From an uncultured Flavobacteriaceae bacterium (GTDB lineage Bacteria > Bacteroidota > Bacteroidia > Flavobacteriales > Flavobacteriaceae): a stretch of 64,000 nt of DNA. The position numbers were made by a program, and so were the translations under genes. Positions 9,245-17,975 of this stretch are shown piece by piece (positions within the stretch are counted from its first letter, which is position 1; each line of letters opens with the position of its first letter). The notes beneath the pieces are model-generated. The model was not told the origin of the DNA, searched no databases, and saw only the letters and a list, made by a program, of their open reading frames with translations. The stretch spans positions 1-64,000 of the forward strand of contig CALFUL010000026.1 in the NCBI GenBank assembly GCA_937929935.1. The letters are read 5' to 3'.

Positions 9245-10442
9245 TGAGTCTTTGAATAATTTCATTAAAGATATCGACAGCAACGGCTGCCTTTGTTTTT
9301 AATTCAAACGATTTTATCTTAGAATTCTTGTCTATGAAGGTCACTTTATTCGTAGTTTTTCCAAAACCTGCACCCTTATCATTCATAGAGTTAAGTACGA
9401 TCCCATCTAAATTTTTTCGCTCAAGCTTTTTCTTCGCGTTTTCAATCTCATTTTGAGTTTCTAGGGCAAAGCCTACCAAAAACTGATTTTTCTTCTTTTT
9501 TCCGAGAGCTAATAGAATGTCTTTATTCTTGACCAAGTCAATGGCCAAGTCATCAGAAGTTTTCTTTATTTTTTGTGATGCTACTGATTTTGGTTTGTAA
9601 TCTGCCACGGCAGCAGCACATATTGCTATATCAGTATCATCATACTCTAAATGGGTGGCGTCATACATTTGATCAGCTGAAACCACGCGCACCACTTTAA
9701 TTTTAGTATGGTCAACCTTTAAATGAGAGGGGCCCGATATCAGTACTACCTCAGCACCTAAATTAGCGGCAGATTTTGCCAATTCAAAACCCATGAGGCC
9801 TGAAGAATGATTACCCACAAAACGTACTGGGTCAATTGCTTCATAGGTTGGCCCTGCTGTAATCAGCACCTTTTTTCCTTTTAGGGGAAGCCCTTCAGAT
9901 AAATATTCAGTAATAAAAGCAACAATATTTTCAGGTTCAGCCATTCTGCCTTCTCCATGTAATCCGCTTGCAAGTTCTCCAGATTCTGCAGGAATCATCA
10001 TATTACCAAATTCTTGTAATTTTTCTAAAGACTGCTTGGTACTAGGATGCTTGTACATGTCAAGATCCATAGCTGGGGCAAAAAACACTGGGCATTTGGC
10101 TGACAAATAGGTTGCTAACAACAAATTATCGCAAGTGCCATGAGCCATCTTTGATAAAGTGTTCGCCGTTGCCGGAGCAATAAGCATAAGATCTGCCCAC
10201 AAACCTAATGAGACATGATTGTTCCAATTTGTTGTGTTGTTCTCTTCTTTTACAAAAGAAGATACTACCTCATTTTTTGACAAGGTGGCTAAAGTAAGAG
10301 GAGAAACAAAAGAGCTGGCACTATTTGTTAAAACAATTTTAACATCAGCACCAGCTTTTACTAATAATCTTGTGAGAAAAGTAGTTTTGTAAGCAGCGAT
10401 TCCTCCAGTAATACCTAAAAGAATTTTTTTACCGCTTAACAT
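9237..10442 (-). CDS. coaBC: Bifunctional phosphopantothenoylcysteine decarboxylase / phosphopantothenate-cysteine ligase
   Basis: Carries out two steps of coenzyme A synthesis: joining cysteine to 4'-phosphopantothenate (CoaB) and FMN-dependent decarboxylation (CoaC). The N-terminal CoaC domain (to about residue 185) shows GITGGIAAYKT, the catalytic His in WNNHVSLG and the APAMD block. The CoaB domain (about 190-401) has ITAGPTYEAIDPVRF, NHSSGLMG and KNKDIL. At 401 residues it has the expected full length. It starts 2 bp after the rpoZ-like stop codon and overlaps the DUF4835 gene, indicating tight co-transcription. Confidence 0.96.
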   Translation of the reverse strand: MLSGKKILLGITGGIAAYKTTFLTRLLVKAGADVKIVLTNSASSFVSPLTLATLSKNEVVSSFVKEENNTTNWNNHVSLGLWADLMLIAPATANTLSKMAHGTCDNLLLATYLSAKCPVFFAPAMDLDMYKHPSTKQSLEKLQEFGNMMIPAESGELASGLHGEGRMAEPENIVAFITEYLSEGLPLKGKKVLITAGPTYEAIDPVRFVGNHSSGLMGFELAKSAANLGAEVVLISGPSHLKVDHTKIKVVRVVSADQMYDATHLEYDDTDIAICAAAVADYKPKSVASQKIKKTSDDLAIDLVKNKDILLALGKKKKNQFLVGFALETQNEIENAKKKLERKNLDGIVLNSMNDKGAGFGKTTNKVTFIDKNSKIKSFELKTKAAVAVDIFNEIIQRLNA

Positions 10443-10444
10443 AT

Positions 10445-10777
10445 CTATGATTCTTTCTCAGTATTTCTGTGATAAATTTTATCATTCAACCACTCTTCAA
10501 CCGCTAAAGCGTGAGGCTTTGGTAATTTTTCATAGAATTTAGAAACTTCAATTTGTTCTTTGTTTTCAAAAACCTCTTCTAAACTATCACTGTAAGTAGC
10601 GAACTCTTCTAACTTTTCAAGAAGTTCTTTTTTGATTTCAGAGTTAATTTGAATAGCTCTTTTTGCAGTAATTGCAATTGCCTCATAGATATTTTCTGTA
10701 GGCGCATCAAATTCATTTTTATTGATGGTCGTTGTAGAAACTGAAGCTTTTGAGCTTTTATAATCGTTCATATTCAT
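10445..10777 (-). CDS. rpoZ: DNA-directed RNA polymerase omega subunit (Bacteroidota type)
   Basis: A 110-residue soluble protein with the omega/RPB6-like core in NIYEAIAITAKRAIQINSEIKKEL: a helix followed by a conserved R in the MxxRxxxL-like position, then an acidic tail. Omega supports assembly of the beta' subunit into RNA polymerase. The placement between bamD and coaBC is the usual Bacteroidota arrangement. Two ATGs two codons apart (10777, 10771) are both possible starts. The assignment rests on the short core and on context, so it is slightly less certain than its neighbours. Confidence 0.82.
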   Translation of the reverse strand: MNMNDYKSSKASVSTTTINKNEFDAPTENIYEAIAITAKRAIQINSEIKKELLEKLEEFATYSDSLEEVFENKEQIEVSKFYEKLPKPHALAVEEWLNDKIYHRNTEKES

Positions 10778-10788
10778 AATGAAAATAT

Positions 10789-11616
10789 TTATTTTGTTGC
10801 ACTAATTTCTTCGGGTTTATTGTCTAGACCCTTATTGATTTTTTTCAATAAACTATTTGCTCTATCTAAAAAAGCGCTCTCTGGATACTTTTTCACAAAG
10901 ATATCATACAATTCTTTGGCATTTTGAAAACGCTCTGGCTGTAAAACAGCATAACTGTTAATTGCCAAATTTGTTGCCGCTTCAACTTTAATAAAAAGTG
11001 CCTCTTCGCGGTAAATTGATCCCGGATTTTCAGCGATGAAATTATCAACAGCTGCAATTGATGTTTTCAACAACTCATAATTAAACTCACCTAACTTGTT
11101 GAACTGTTTGGCAATTTCAAATGCTTTACGCTCTTTTTTTTGATTAAGCTCCTTAGCCATTTGATTGGCCTCAACATAGTATTCAGAATCAGGGTACGTA
11201 TTCACAAAGTTCTGCAACTTAGCTAGAGCTTTATCAGTATCAGTTTGATCAAGTGAATGCGAAGGAGAAAGTTGATAATAACTTTTGGCACCCATAAAAT
11301 TAGCTTCAATAACCTTATTACTCTTAGGGTATGATTTTACAAATCTTTCAAATTGATACCCCGCTGTATCGAAATCTTTTCTTTTAAAATTACACTCCGC
11401 TAAAAAGAAAGAAACCCTTTCGCCCTGTGGTTTACCAACATACTTTGGCGCAATTTGTTCAAAAAGACGCAAGGCACGTTTGTAGTCTTCGGCTTTATAA
11501 TATTCTTGAGCCAATTCATACTTTGCCTTAATGTTGGTTTCTTTTAAAACTTTTTGATAATCATTACACGATGAAAACACAGTGGTCAGCGCTACTAATA
11601 TCAAAAGTTGTCTCAT
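10789..11616 (-). CDS. bamD: Outer membrane protein assembly lipoprotein BamD
   Basis: A 275-residue TPR lipoprotein of the BAM complex that inserts beta-barrels into the outer membrane. The signal peptide ends in a lipobox (VFSSCNDY, Cys at about residue 17). Tetratricopeptide-like repeats follow: AQEYYKAEDYKRALRLFEQ, FKRKDFDTAGYQFERFVKSYP, and a later NPGSIYREEALF block. The ATG at 11616 is preferred over one four codons upstream because the promoter element at 11633 would leave almost no leader for the longer form. It is followed after 11 bp by rpoZ. Confidence 0.9.
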   Translation of the reverse strand: MRQLLILVALTTVFSSCNDYQKVLKETNIKAKYELAQEYYKAEDYKRALRLFEQIAPKYVGKPQGERVSFFLAECNFKRKDFDTAGYQFERFVKSYPKSNKVIEANFMGAKSYYQLSPSHSLDQTDTDKALAKLQNFVNTYPDSEYYVEANQMAKELNQKKERKAFEIAKQFNKLGEFNYELLKTSIAAVDNFIAENPGSIYREEALFIKVEAATNLAINSYAVLQPERFQNAKELYDIFVKKYPESAFLDRANSLLKKINKGLDNKPEEISATK

Positions 11617-11632
11617 AGTCAAAAACATTTTG

Positions 11633-11640
11633 CAAAATTA
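11633..11640 (-). promoter_or_regulatory. Bacteroidota-type -7 promoter element for bamD
   Basis: Minus-strand TAATTTTG is an exact TAnnTTTG match, 17 bp before the ATG at 11616. It probably drives the bamD-rpoZ-coaBC-DUF4835 transcript. Confidence 0.6.
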
Positions 11641-11744
11641 CATATAAACTATGGATATAAAAAATTACCCATCAACTTGTAAATGTAGGCTAGTACACCC
11701 TTTTTGACAATTTTTTAGCGAAGATTTAACGTTGTTAAAATAGC

Positions 11745-12635
11745 TTAAACAGATACCTTTTGAAAGGGCTGCATGAAGACGCTTAATTTTGCTTTCAGCC
11801 CACCAGTTGCTTCAACTAAAGGCAAACGAACGGTTGCACTTGAAATTTTAATGGTTTCAAAGATACTTTTAATACCAGCTGGATTACCTTCTTCAAAAAT
11901 CATATCCATACCAGCTTCCATTTGATTGTGCAGGTCTTGTGCTTCATCAAGTTTCTTATCAAGCGCGAAGCGTATCATTTTTGAAAACGCTGTTGGTAGC
12001 CCTTGTCCTAAAACAGAAATTACTCCTGAACCACCCGCAATGGTCGTTTCCATCGCCGTAATATCATCCCCAGAAATAATATGAAAATCTTCAGGGCAAA
12101 TTCGAAGCAGTTCTTTGATTTGATGCATATCGCCAGCGGCTTCTTTTAAACCCACAATGTTCTCAAAATCTTCAGCAAGACGTTTTACCGTTTCTGGTAA
12201 CATATTGCTACCTGTTCTGCCTGGTACATTATAAAGAATGATAGGTTTGGTAGCCACTTTTGAAATGGCTTTAAAGTGTTGGTAAATACCCTCTTGGGTA
12301 GGCTTATTATAATAGGGCGATACTGATAAAATGGCCGCAAAATCATCTGATTGAAAAGATTGTATTTCGTGTGCAACGCGATGTGTGCTATTACCACCAA
12401 TACCCAGCACTAGAGGCAAGCGCCCTGCATTTGCAGCAACTACAGTTTGCATGACCAATTGTTTTTCTGACTTGTTCAGCGTTACTGATTCGCCAGTGGT
12501 ACCCAATACTACTAAATAATCTACACCCCCATCAATACAATAATTTACAATTCTGCTCAAGGCCGTTGTATCTATTGTTAAATCTTCATTAAACGGAGTA
12601 ACAAGTGCAACTCCGGTTCCTACAAATTGATTCAT
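11745..12635 (-). CDS. dapA: 4-hydroxy-tetrahydrodipicolinate synthase
   Basis: Condenses pyruvate with aspartate semialdehyde at the branch point to lysine and diaminopimelate. The 296-residue TIM barrel shows GTGVALVTPF at the start, LGTTGESVTL, the catalytic Tyr in ILYNVPGRT and the Schiff-base Lys in VGLKEAAGD. Length and motifs are those of a normal enzyme. Its ATG overlaps the stop codon of the DUF6913 gene (ATGA), so the two are translationally coupled. Diaminopimelate is needed for peptidoglycan. Confidence 0.96.
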   Translation of the reverse strand: MNQFVGTGVALVTPFNEDLTIDTTALSRIVNYCIDGGVDYLVVLGTTGESVTLNKSEKQLVMQTVVAANAGRLPLVLGIGGNSTHRVAHEIQSFQSDDFAAILSVSPYYNKPTQEGIYQHFKAISKVATKPIILYNVPGRTGSNMLPETVKRLAEDFENIVGLKEAAGDMHQIKELLRICPEDFHIISGDDITAMETTIAGGSGVISVLGQGLPTAFSKMIRFALDKKLDEAQDLHNQMEAGMDMIFEEGNPAGIKSIFETIKISSATVRLPLVEATGGLKAKLSVFMQPFQKVSV

Positions 12636-13168
12636 TTTTTAATCTCGTTTAAAACGGTCAAATATTTTTTTAATTCTGTTTTAAAAGTCTTGAAATCAAC
12701 TAAAGGGTTGTCAATAATGATATCATTCAAGCGGGTATCGACTTGCTTGAAACCTACTCTTATTCTCGCCTTTGTTTTTACACTCATTAAATTAATAATC
12801 AAATTTTCTTCAGTGTAATAGTTAATTAATAAATCATATTCTCTACTTAAAAATTCAAGAACATAGCTATTTTCTATTTCCCCCTTCCAGCCCAAATCTT
12901 TATCTGAAAATACTGGCGTTGCATAAGGCGAATTGGTATCATAAAAACTTTTATACCCAATAATTTTTAATGCATTGGGGCGTAATGAAAACTCTTCAAG
13001 CAGTTTATTAAAAACTTTAGTCTTATCAAACTCATCTAAGTTAACCAGGCATCCTACCTTTACAATACCCTTTCTTTTTGAAGAAGTATGTAAAGGTGAT
13101 TTTAAGATTTCCTCTAAAACTTTAGACCCAGATCTGTGTTTAAATTTTTCTTTTATCCGCTTAAACAT
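12632..13168 (-). CDS. DUF6913 family protein, function unknown
   Basis: A 178-residue soluble protein with a basic N-terminus (MFKRIKEKFKHRSG) and the blocks GCLVNLDEFD, YDLLINYYTEENL and RIRVGFKQVDTRLND. I recognise it as the small family that sits before dapA in Flavobacteriaceae and is named DUF6913. The middle segment resembles part of a nucleotide-binding fold but no catalytic motif is clear. It overlaps dapA by 4 bp (ATGA). A TACATTTG promoter element lies 20 bp upstream. Function is not known. Confidence 0.78.
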   Translation of the reverse strand: MFKRIKEKFKHRSGSKVLEEILKSPLHTSSKRKGIVKVGCLVNLDEFDKTKVFNKLLEEFSLRPNALKIIGYKSFYDTNSPYATPVFSDKDLGWKGEIENSYVLEFLSREYDLLINYYTEENLIINLMSVKTKARIRVGFKQVDTRLNDIIIDNPLVDFKTFKTELKKYLTVLNEIKK

Positions 13169-13187
13169 CTATTTTTTTACCTTTAGA

Positions 13188-13195
13188 CAAATGTA
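13188..13195 (-). promoter_or_regulatory. Bacteroidota-type -7 promoter element for DUF6913-dapA
   Basis: Minus-strand TACATTTG is an exact TAnnTTTG match, 20 bp before the DUF6913 ATG. A TTTG lies 15 bp further upstream (13211-13214), shorter than the usual spacing, so the -33 assignment is weak. Confidence 0.55.
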
Positions 13196-13239
13196 AAGAA
13201 TATCAGATCACAAATTTGAGCTGCAAGATAAAAAGGAAT

Positions 13240-14010
13240 ATGGGTTTATTTTTAAAACATTTTGTTTTTTTTATAACAATTGTGCTTTGCTTCGCCTGTA
13301 AACAAGAGCGACTAAAGCTAACAGAAATACAGGCTAATCGTGTTGAAATTGACAGCACACACCCCCAAATTGATTCAATAAATACTTTTGTTGCACCTTA
13401 TCGCAATAGAATAAATACTGTTCTTGACAGCACCCTAACCTATGCTCCAAAGACTTTAACTAAAGATGATGGGGCCTTAAACTCATCAGCCGGAAACCTC
13501 ATGGCTGACATTGTTTGGTCAGAAGCGAATCCGGTTTTCAATAAAAGAACCAACAAAAACATTGATTTTGTGTTGCTCAACCATGGGGGTATACGGGCTA
13601 TTATTTCAGAAGGAAATGTTTCAGCTCGAACGGCTTATCAAGTCATGCCCTTTGAAAATACTATTGTTGTTGTTGAACTTAGCGGCGATTCAGTTCTCGA
13701 ACTGGCTCATTATTTAGCAAAATCTCAAAGGGCCCACCCCATTGCTCAATTTCAACTTATTTTAGACCAAAACAATGACATTAATACAATCAGAATTCAA
13801 GGTGAAAAATTCAATAAGAACCACAACTATTATGTAGCTACCTCAAATTATTTGGTGTCAGGTGGCGATAACATGAACTTCTTTAAAAATGCCTTATCAA
13901 TTACTGAAACTGATTACTTGATCCGTAATGCCATGATTGATTACTTTAAAAAGGTAGATACCTTGAAAGCTAAAATTGACAATCGTTTTATAAAACTGCC
14001 CCAATCATGA
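13240..14010 (+). CDS. 5'-nucleotidase C-terminal-domain lipoprotein
   Basis: This 256-residue protein matches only the substrate-specificity (C-terminal) domain of UshA-type 5'-nucleotidases: GNLMADIVWSEANP, FVLLNHGGIRA, PFENTIVVVELSGDSV and YVATSNYLVSGGDN, the last being the nucleotide-binding loop. A signal peptide ends in a Cys (VLCFACKQE), so it is probably a lipoprotein. I choose the ATG at 13240 over a TTG eight codons upstream. Its stop overlaps the ATG of the next gene (ATGA), which encodes the missing metallophosphatase domain. Together they probably form a two-chain nucleotidase. Confidence 0.88.
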   Translation: MGLFLKHFVFFITIVLCFACKQERLKLTEIQANRVEIDSTHPQIDSINTFVAPYRNRINTVLDSTLTYAPKTLTKDDGALNSSAGNLMADIVWSEANPVFNKRTNKNIDFVLLNHGGIRAIISEGNVSARTAYQVMPFENTIVVVELSGDSVLELAHYLAKSQRAHPIAQFQLILDQNNDINTIRIQGEKFNKNHNYYVATSNYLVSGGDNMNFFKNALSITETDYLIRNAMIDYFKKVDTLKAKIDNRFIKLPQS

Positions 14011-14909
14011 AAAGAAGAACATTTATAAAAAATACTACTTCTACTGCTTTATTTACGGGTCTAGGTACGCTAACTTCTTGCACCAAAGCCACAAAAAAAC
14101 ACATTACCATTTTACATACTAATGATGTACATAGTCATATTGATGTGTTTCCGAAAGATCATTCACGCTATCCAAATTTAGGAGGTCTTGCACGCCGAGC
14201 ATCTTTGGTAGAAGCCATCAGAAAAGAGAATAAAAACACCTTATTATTTGATGCCGGAGACTTTTTTCAAGGCACACCCTATTTTAACTTTTATGGGGGC
14301 GAACTTGAAATCAAACTCATGAGCATGCTAAAGTATGACGCCGTAACCATCGGAAATCATGATTTTGATAACGGCATCGATGGTTTATACGCTCAATTAC
14401 CGCATGCCAATTTTGAGTTACTAAGCGCCAATTATGATTTTAGAAACACCATCATGAATGGGCGAACCAAATCGCATTCAATCTTTACTGTTGACGGTAT
14501 TAAAATAGGTGTTTACGGTCTAGGCATTGAATTAGATGGTTTGGTTAGTCAAAAGCTTTCGAAAGAAACCCAGTATTTAGATCCTCTTGAATTGGCACAG
14601 GATACTGAAAAACACTTAAAACTTACTGAACAATGTGATTTGGTAATTTGTCTTTCTCATTTAGGATATCAATATGAAAATTCAAACAAACCAGATGACA
14701 TCAAACTTGCTACCAATTCAGCGTATACTGATTTAATTATAGGGGGTCACACGCATACATTTTTAGATAAACCCACCGTGCTAAAAAACAAAATGGGTAA
14801 AGATGTTTTAGTTAATCAAGTAGGATGTTATGGTATTAATTTAGGACGGATAGATTTTTATTTTGAGCCCCTCACTACAAGTGCAGTAGGTGTTTCTATT
14901 CGCGTATAA
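14007..14909 (+). CDS. 5'-nucleotidase N-terminal metallophosphatase domain protein
   Basis: A 300-residue calcineurin-like phosphoesterase carrying the di-metal motifs of UshA-type 5'-nucleotidases: HTNDVHSH, DAGDFFQGTPYF, GNHDFDNG, and the GGHTHT block. The N-terminus (MKRRTFIKNTTSTA...TSC) resembles a twin-arginine-like or lipoprotein export signal; the RR is followed by TFIK as in many Tat substrates. The protein ends right after the catalytic domain; the substrate-binding domain is encoded by the overlapping upstream gene. The order, specificity domain first, is reversed relative to the single-chain enzyme. Substrate is unproven. Confidence 0.9.
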   Translation: MKRRTFIKNTTSTALFTGLGTLTSCTKATKKHITILHTNDVHSHIDVFPKDHSRYPNLGGLARRASLVEAIRKENKNTLLFDAGDFFQGTPYFNFYGGELEIKLMSMLKYDAVTIGNHDFDNGIDGLYAQLPHANFELLSANYDFRNTIMNGRTKSHSIFTVDGIKIGVYGLGIELDGLVSQKLSKETQYLDPLELAQDTEKHLKLTEQCDLVICLSHLGYQYENSNKPDDIKLATNSAYTDLIIGGHTHTFLDKPTVLKNKMGKDVLVNQVGCYGINLGRIDFYFEPLTTSAVGVSIRV

Positions 14910-14920
14910 CGTTAAAAGCA

Positions 14921-15397
14921 ATGATTCATTTAGTTCGTACGGATGCTCAACATTTTGATTTCAAAAAATTAGTATCAAAGTTAGATGCAGATCTAGGTGC
15001 CCGCGATGGCGAAGAACATGCCTTTTACCATCAATTTAATGCGATCGACACCATCAAATATGCTGTTGTTGCCTTTCTTGATGAAAAAGCAGTAGGCTGT
15101 GGTGCCATTAAAAAATTCGATCATAAGACCACCGAGGTCAAAAGAATGTACGTAGCACCAGAGGCACGTTCTAAAGGAATTGCCACCAAAATTTTAAGGG
15201 AATTAGAAACATGGACGGCTGATTTAGGCTATACTCATTGTATTCTAGAGACTGGAAAAAGACAACCTGAAGCAATTTCGCTATATCAAAAGTCTGGTTA
15301 TCAACTGATTCCGAATTACGGTCAATATAAGGGGGTGGAAAATAGCATTTGTTTCAAAAAAAATATTATTTTCGGGTCACAACCACCAACCCCATGA
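14921..15397 (+). CDS. GNAT-family N-acetyltransferase
   Basis: A 158-residue acetyltransferase. The acetyl-CoA-binding region is visible as VKRMYVAPEARSKGIATKIL (the RxxGxA-type loop is RSKGIA), preceded by the strand CGAIKKF and followed by CILETGKRQPEAISLYQKSGY, the typical motif B. The acceptor cannot be predicted. It begins 11 bp after the phosphoesterase gene and its stop overlaps the next ATG (ATGA), so it belongs to the same plus-strand run. Its last residues extend beyond the fold and partly overlap the following gene's upstream region. Confidence 0.88.
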   Translation: MIHLVRTDAQHFDFKKLVSKLDADLGARDGEEHAFYHQFNAIDTIKYAVVAFLDEKAVGCGAIKKFDHKTTEVKRMYVAPEARSKGIATKILRELETWTADLGYTHCILETGKRQPEAISLYQKSGYQLIPNYGQYKGVENSICFKKNIIFGSQPPTP

Positions 15398-16245
15398 AAA
15401 TACTCCACAGTGCAATTTTCATTGCCACGCTTTTTATTACATTTTGTCATGCGCAAAATGCTGAGCACTATCAATTAAAAATTTATTCTTTTGAGACCAA
15501 TGACCAAATGGTTGATACTGACACCTATTTGAAAAATTCTTTGATTCCTGTTCTCAAAGAATCTGGAATTGAATTAGTAGGTGTATTCAAGCCTCGAAAG
15601 AAAGACGCTTCAAAACCAAATTCGACCTATGTGTTAATTCCTTTTAACTCATTAAGAGAGTTTACGCTTTTGAACAATACTTATGTTCAAGAAAGAAGAA
15701 ATATTCATAATAACGTTTCTTATTTGAACACTTCTAAGACAAAAACGCCTTTTGACAAAATTGAATCGGTTTTAATAAAAGCAGATCTTCAATTACCTCT
15801 CGCTAAAAACCAAGAGGTTACCTATAAAAAAGAAGATCGCGTATACGAGTTGATAACCTACAAGGCGACTGAACAAAATTTGTTAGAAAAAGACAAAAAC
15901 GGAATTATCGCCAACCAAAAGTCAAAATTAAGAAATGATCAAAGCCTAAATGAAATATTTTACGGCGAAGTATTATCAGACCAGGTTGCTGAAAATTTGG
16001 TATACATGACCTCTTATGATTACAATGAAATTATTGAACCAGTCGCCATAAAAGAAGAGCGAATTTCACAAAAAACGTGGAAAAAAAAGAAACGCCAACA
16101 GAAGAAGAATTTAAAACGCAAAATGAAGCAGTCTTACGGCTATATTGAAAAGCCAACGACAGGGTCAAAATCGAAAAAGGCTATGAATAGACCCACTAAT
16201 GGGGTAACCAACTTGTTATTTGCAACGGAGTATTCTGATTTCTAA
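15394..16245 (+). CDS. NIPSNAP-like secreted protein
   Basis: A 283-residue protein with a signal peptide (MKILHSAIFIATLFITFCHAQ), so it is exported. The first half (YQLKIYSFETNDQMVDTDTYL, LIPVLKESGIELVGVFKP, YVLIPFNSLREF) resembles the ferredoxin-like NIPSNAP domain found in many secreted Bacteroidota proteins; a weaker second copy may follow (RVYELITYKATEQ). The C-terminus is very basic and lysine-rich (near residues 225-265), which is unusual for an exported protein. The ATG at 15394 overlaps the acetyltransferase stop codon. NIPSNAP function in bacteria is unclear. Confidence 0.65.
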   Translation: MKILHSAIFIATLFITFCHAQNAEHYQLKIYSFETNDQMVDTDTYLKNSLIPVLKESGIELVGVFKPRKKDASKPNSTYVLIPFNSLREFTLLNNTYVQERRNIHNNVSYLNTSKTKTPFDKIESVLIKADLQLPLAKNQEVTYKKEDRVYELITYKATEQNLLEKDKNGIIANQKSKLRNDQSLNEIFYGEVLSDQVAENLVYMTSYDYNEIIEPVAIKEERISQKTWKKKKRQQKKNLKRKMKQSYGYIEKPTTGSKSKKAMNRPTNGVTNLLFATEYSDF

Positions 16246-16415
16246 TAAATATTATATCTGTTTTAATGATTCGAGCACAGCGCAACAAAAAGCGTTTGAT
16301 GTTTTTCTTCATTTGCTAAAACTTAAAAAAAATATTTATTGAAGTTTTCAATTTTGATTTAATTGTTCACATTGACTAACACAAAATAATTCTTATCACT
16401 ACCCCAAAATTCAAC

Positions 16416-17381
16416 GTGCATTCTTTTGAAGAAAGAGTAAAAAAATTCATGAATTCAAAAACACCTTTTGTATTCATAATTGACTTTACAATGCAAAGTC
16501 CACTTGCCTATTCTTTAGATGAATTAAAAGATCAAGGTTTTCTTTTTGACATAAAAGGAAAAACAAATTTTTCACTTAAAAAGACCATTACCAGTAACAT
16601 ACAATTGAAAATAACCCCCGTCGCAAAAGATATTTATTATAAGGCTTTCAAAAATGTAATGGCCAATATAAATCAAGGCAATTCCTTTTTATTAAACCTA
16701 ACTTTTCCTTCTCAAATAGAGACCAGTGCTTCTTTAGAAGAAATTTTTTACAGTTCAAAAGCTGCATACAAACTATATAGAAAAAATAAATTTGTTCTCT
16801 ATTCGCCAGAATGTTTTATTAAAATAAAAGACGGGTATATTTATTCATACCCCATGAAAGGTACCATTGATGCTAACATACCAAATGCTGAAGAAAAATT
16901 AATTAATAACGAAAAAGAAAAAAGAGAACATAATACCATTGTTGATCTAATTCGCAATGACCTGTCAATTATCTCTTCAGAAGTAACGGTTATGAAATTT
17001 CGATATGTTGAAAAAATAAAATCGCATCAAAGCGAAATATTACAAACCAGTTCAGAGATTAGAGGGAAATTACACAAAGATTGGGAAAAAGATTTTTGTT
17101 CTATTTTATTTAAATTATTGCCAGCTGGGTCTATTAGTGGTGCACCTAAGCAAAAAACGCTTGAAGTAATTAAAGATGTTGAAATTGAAAGTCGTGGTTA
17201 TTATACTGGCGTTTTTGGTTTATACGACGGAGAAAATATTGATAGCGGCGTAAGCATACGATTTATTAATAAAAAAAATGAAAAGTTATGGTATCACAGT
17301 GGTGGTGGCATAACCGCGCTTAGCAAAGCTGAAGAGGAATATCAAGAATTGATAAATAAAATTTATGTACCCACTATTTGA
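16416..17381 (+). CDS. pabB: Aminodeoxychorismate synthase component I
   Basis: Converts chorismate to 4-amino-4-deoxychorismate in folate synthesis. The 321-residue protein is the chorismate-binding half: NINQGNSFLLNLTFP, PMKGTIDA, the EHNTIVDLIRNDLS block, LLPAGSISGAPK and YYTGVFG. It lacks the N-terminal part found in longer PabB/TrpE proteins, which is normal for Bacteroidota. The start is a GTG at 16416; an ATG 11 codons later is an alternative. It overlaps pabC by 17 bp. The glutamine amidotransferase partner PabA is not in this window. Confidence 0.93.
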   Translation: MHSFEERVKKFMNSKTPFVFIIDFTMQSPLAYSLDELKDQGFLFDIKGKTNFSLKKTITSNIQLKITPVAKDIYYKAFKNVMANINQGNSFLLNLTFPSQIETSASLEEIFYSSKAAYKLYRKNKFVLYSPECFIKIKDGYIYSYPMKGTIDANIPNAEEKLINNEKEKREHNTIVDLIRNDLSIISSEVTVMKFRYVEKIKSHQSEILQTSSEIRGKLHKDWEKDFCSILFKLLPAGSISGAPKQKTLEVIKDVEIESRGYYTGVFGLYDGENIDSGVSIRFINKKNEKLWYHSGGGITALSKAEEEYQELINKIYVPTI

Positions 17382-17961
17382 AACAGTTTGTATCAAAAAC
17401 GGTGTTATACAAAACGTTGAGTGGCATCAAAAAAGATACGAAACTTCTTATGAAAAGTTGTTCTTGAAATTACCAACTGATAGGCTTTTGACTGATATTT
17501 TTATTCCTGATAAATTTCTCAATGGCCTATGTAAGCTTAGAATTTTTTACAATGAAAATAATTCAAAAATCGAATTCGAAAAATATGTTTCTAAAAAAAT
17601 CAAAACACTGAAATTGGTAAATGCTGATGATTTAGAATATGAATTGAAATATTCAGATCGAAAAAAATTAAATTCACTTTTAAGTCAGAAAGGAAATTAT
17701 GATGAGGTGCTCATTGTCAAAAAAGGTAAAATCACTGACACCTCATACGCTAACATTGTTTTTACTGATGAAAGAAAATGGTTTACACCTGCTAGCCCAC
17801 TTTTAAAAGGAACTTGTAGAGCACGCCTTTTAAAAGAAAAAAAAATTGAAGCTATCGATATTTCAATAAAAGATTTAGCTCGATTTAAAGGTTTCAATCT
17901 AATCAATGCAATGAATGATTTAGATAAGAACAACTTCACTCAAATTGAAAATATTTTTTAG
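17365..17961 (+). CDS. pabC: Aminodeoxychorismate lyase-like class IV aminotransferase
   Basis: A PLP enzyme predicted to release pyruvate from aminodeoxychorismate, giving 4-aminobenzoate. At 198 residues it is shorter than the 270-residue E. coli PabC, as is common for this Bacteroidota form. Visible features are the substrate-end start (FETVCIKNGVIQNVEWHQKRYE), the PLP-Lys candidate near residue 115 (VLIVKKGKITDTSYANIVF, with the conserved T-x-A-N-I) and LLKGTCRARLL. The 17-bp overlap with pabB and the shared pathway support the call. The pair would supply 4-aminobenzoate to folate synthesis. Confidence 0.87.
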   Translation: MYPLFETVCIKNGVIQNVEWHQKRYETSYEKLFLKLPTDRLLTDIFIPDKFLNGLCKLRIFYNENNSKIEFEKYVSKKIKTLKLVNADDLEYELKYSDRKKLNSLLSQKGNYDEVLIVKKGKITDTSYANIVFTDERKWFTPASPLLKGTCRARLLKEKKIEAIDISIKDLARFKGFNLINAMNDLDKNNFTQIENIF

Positions 17962-17975
17962 TGAACATTATTCTT

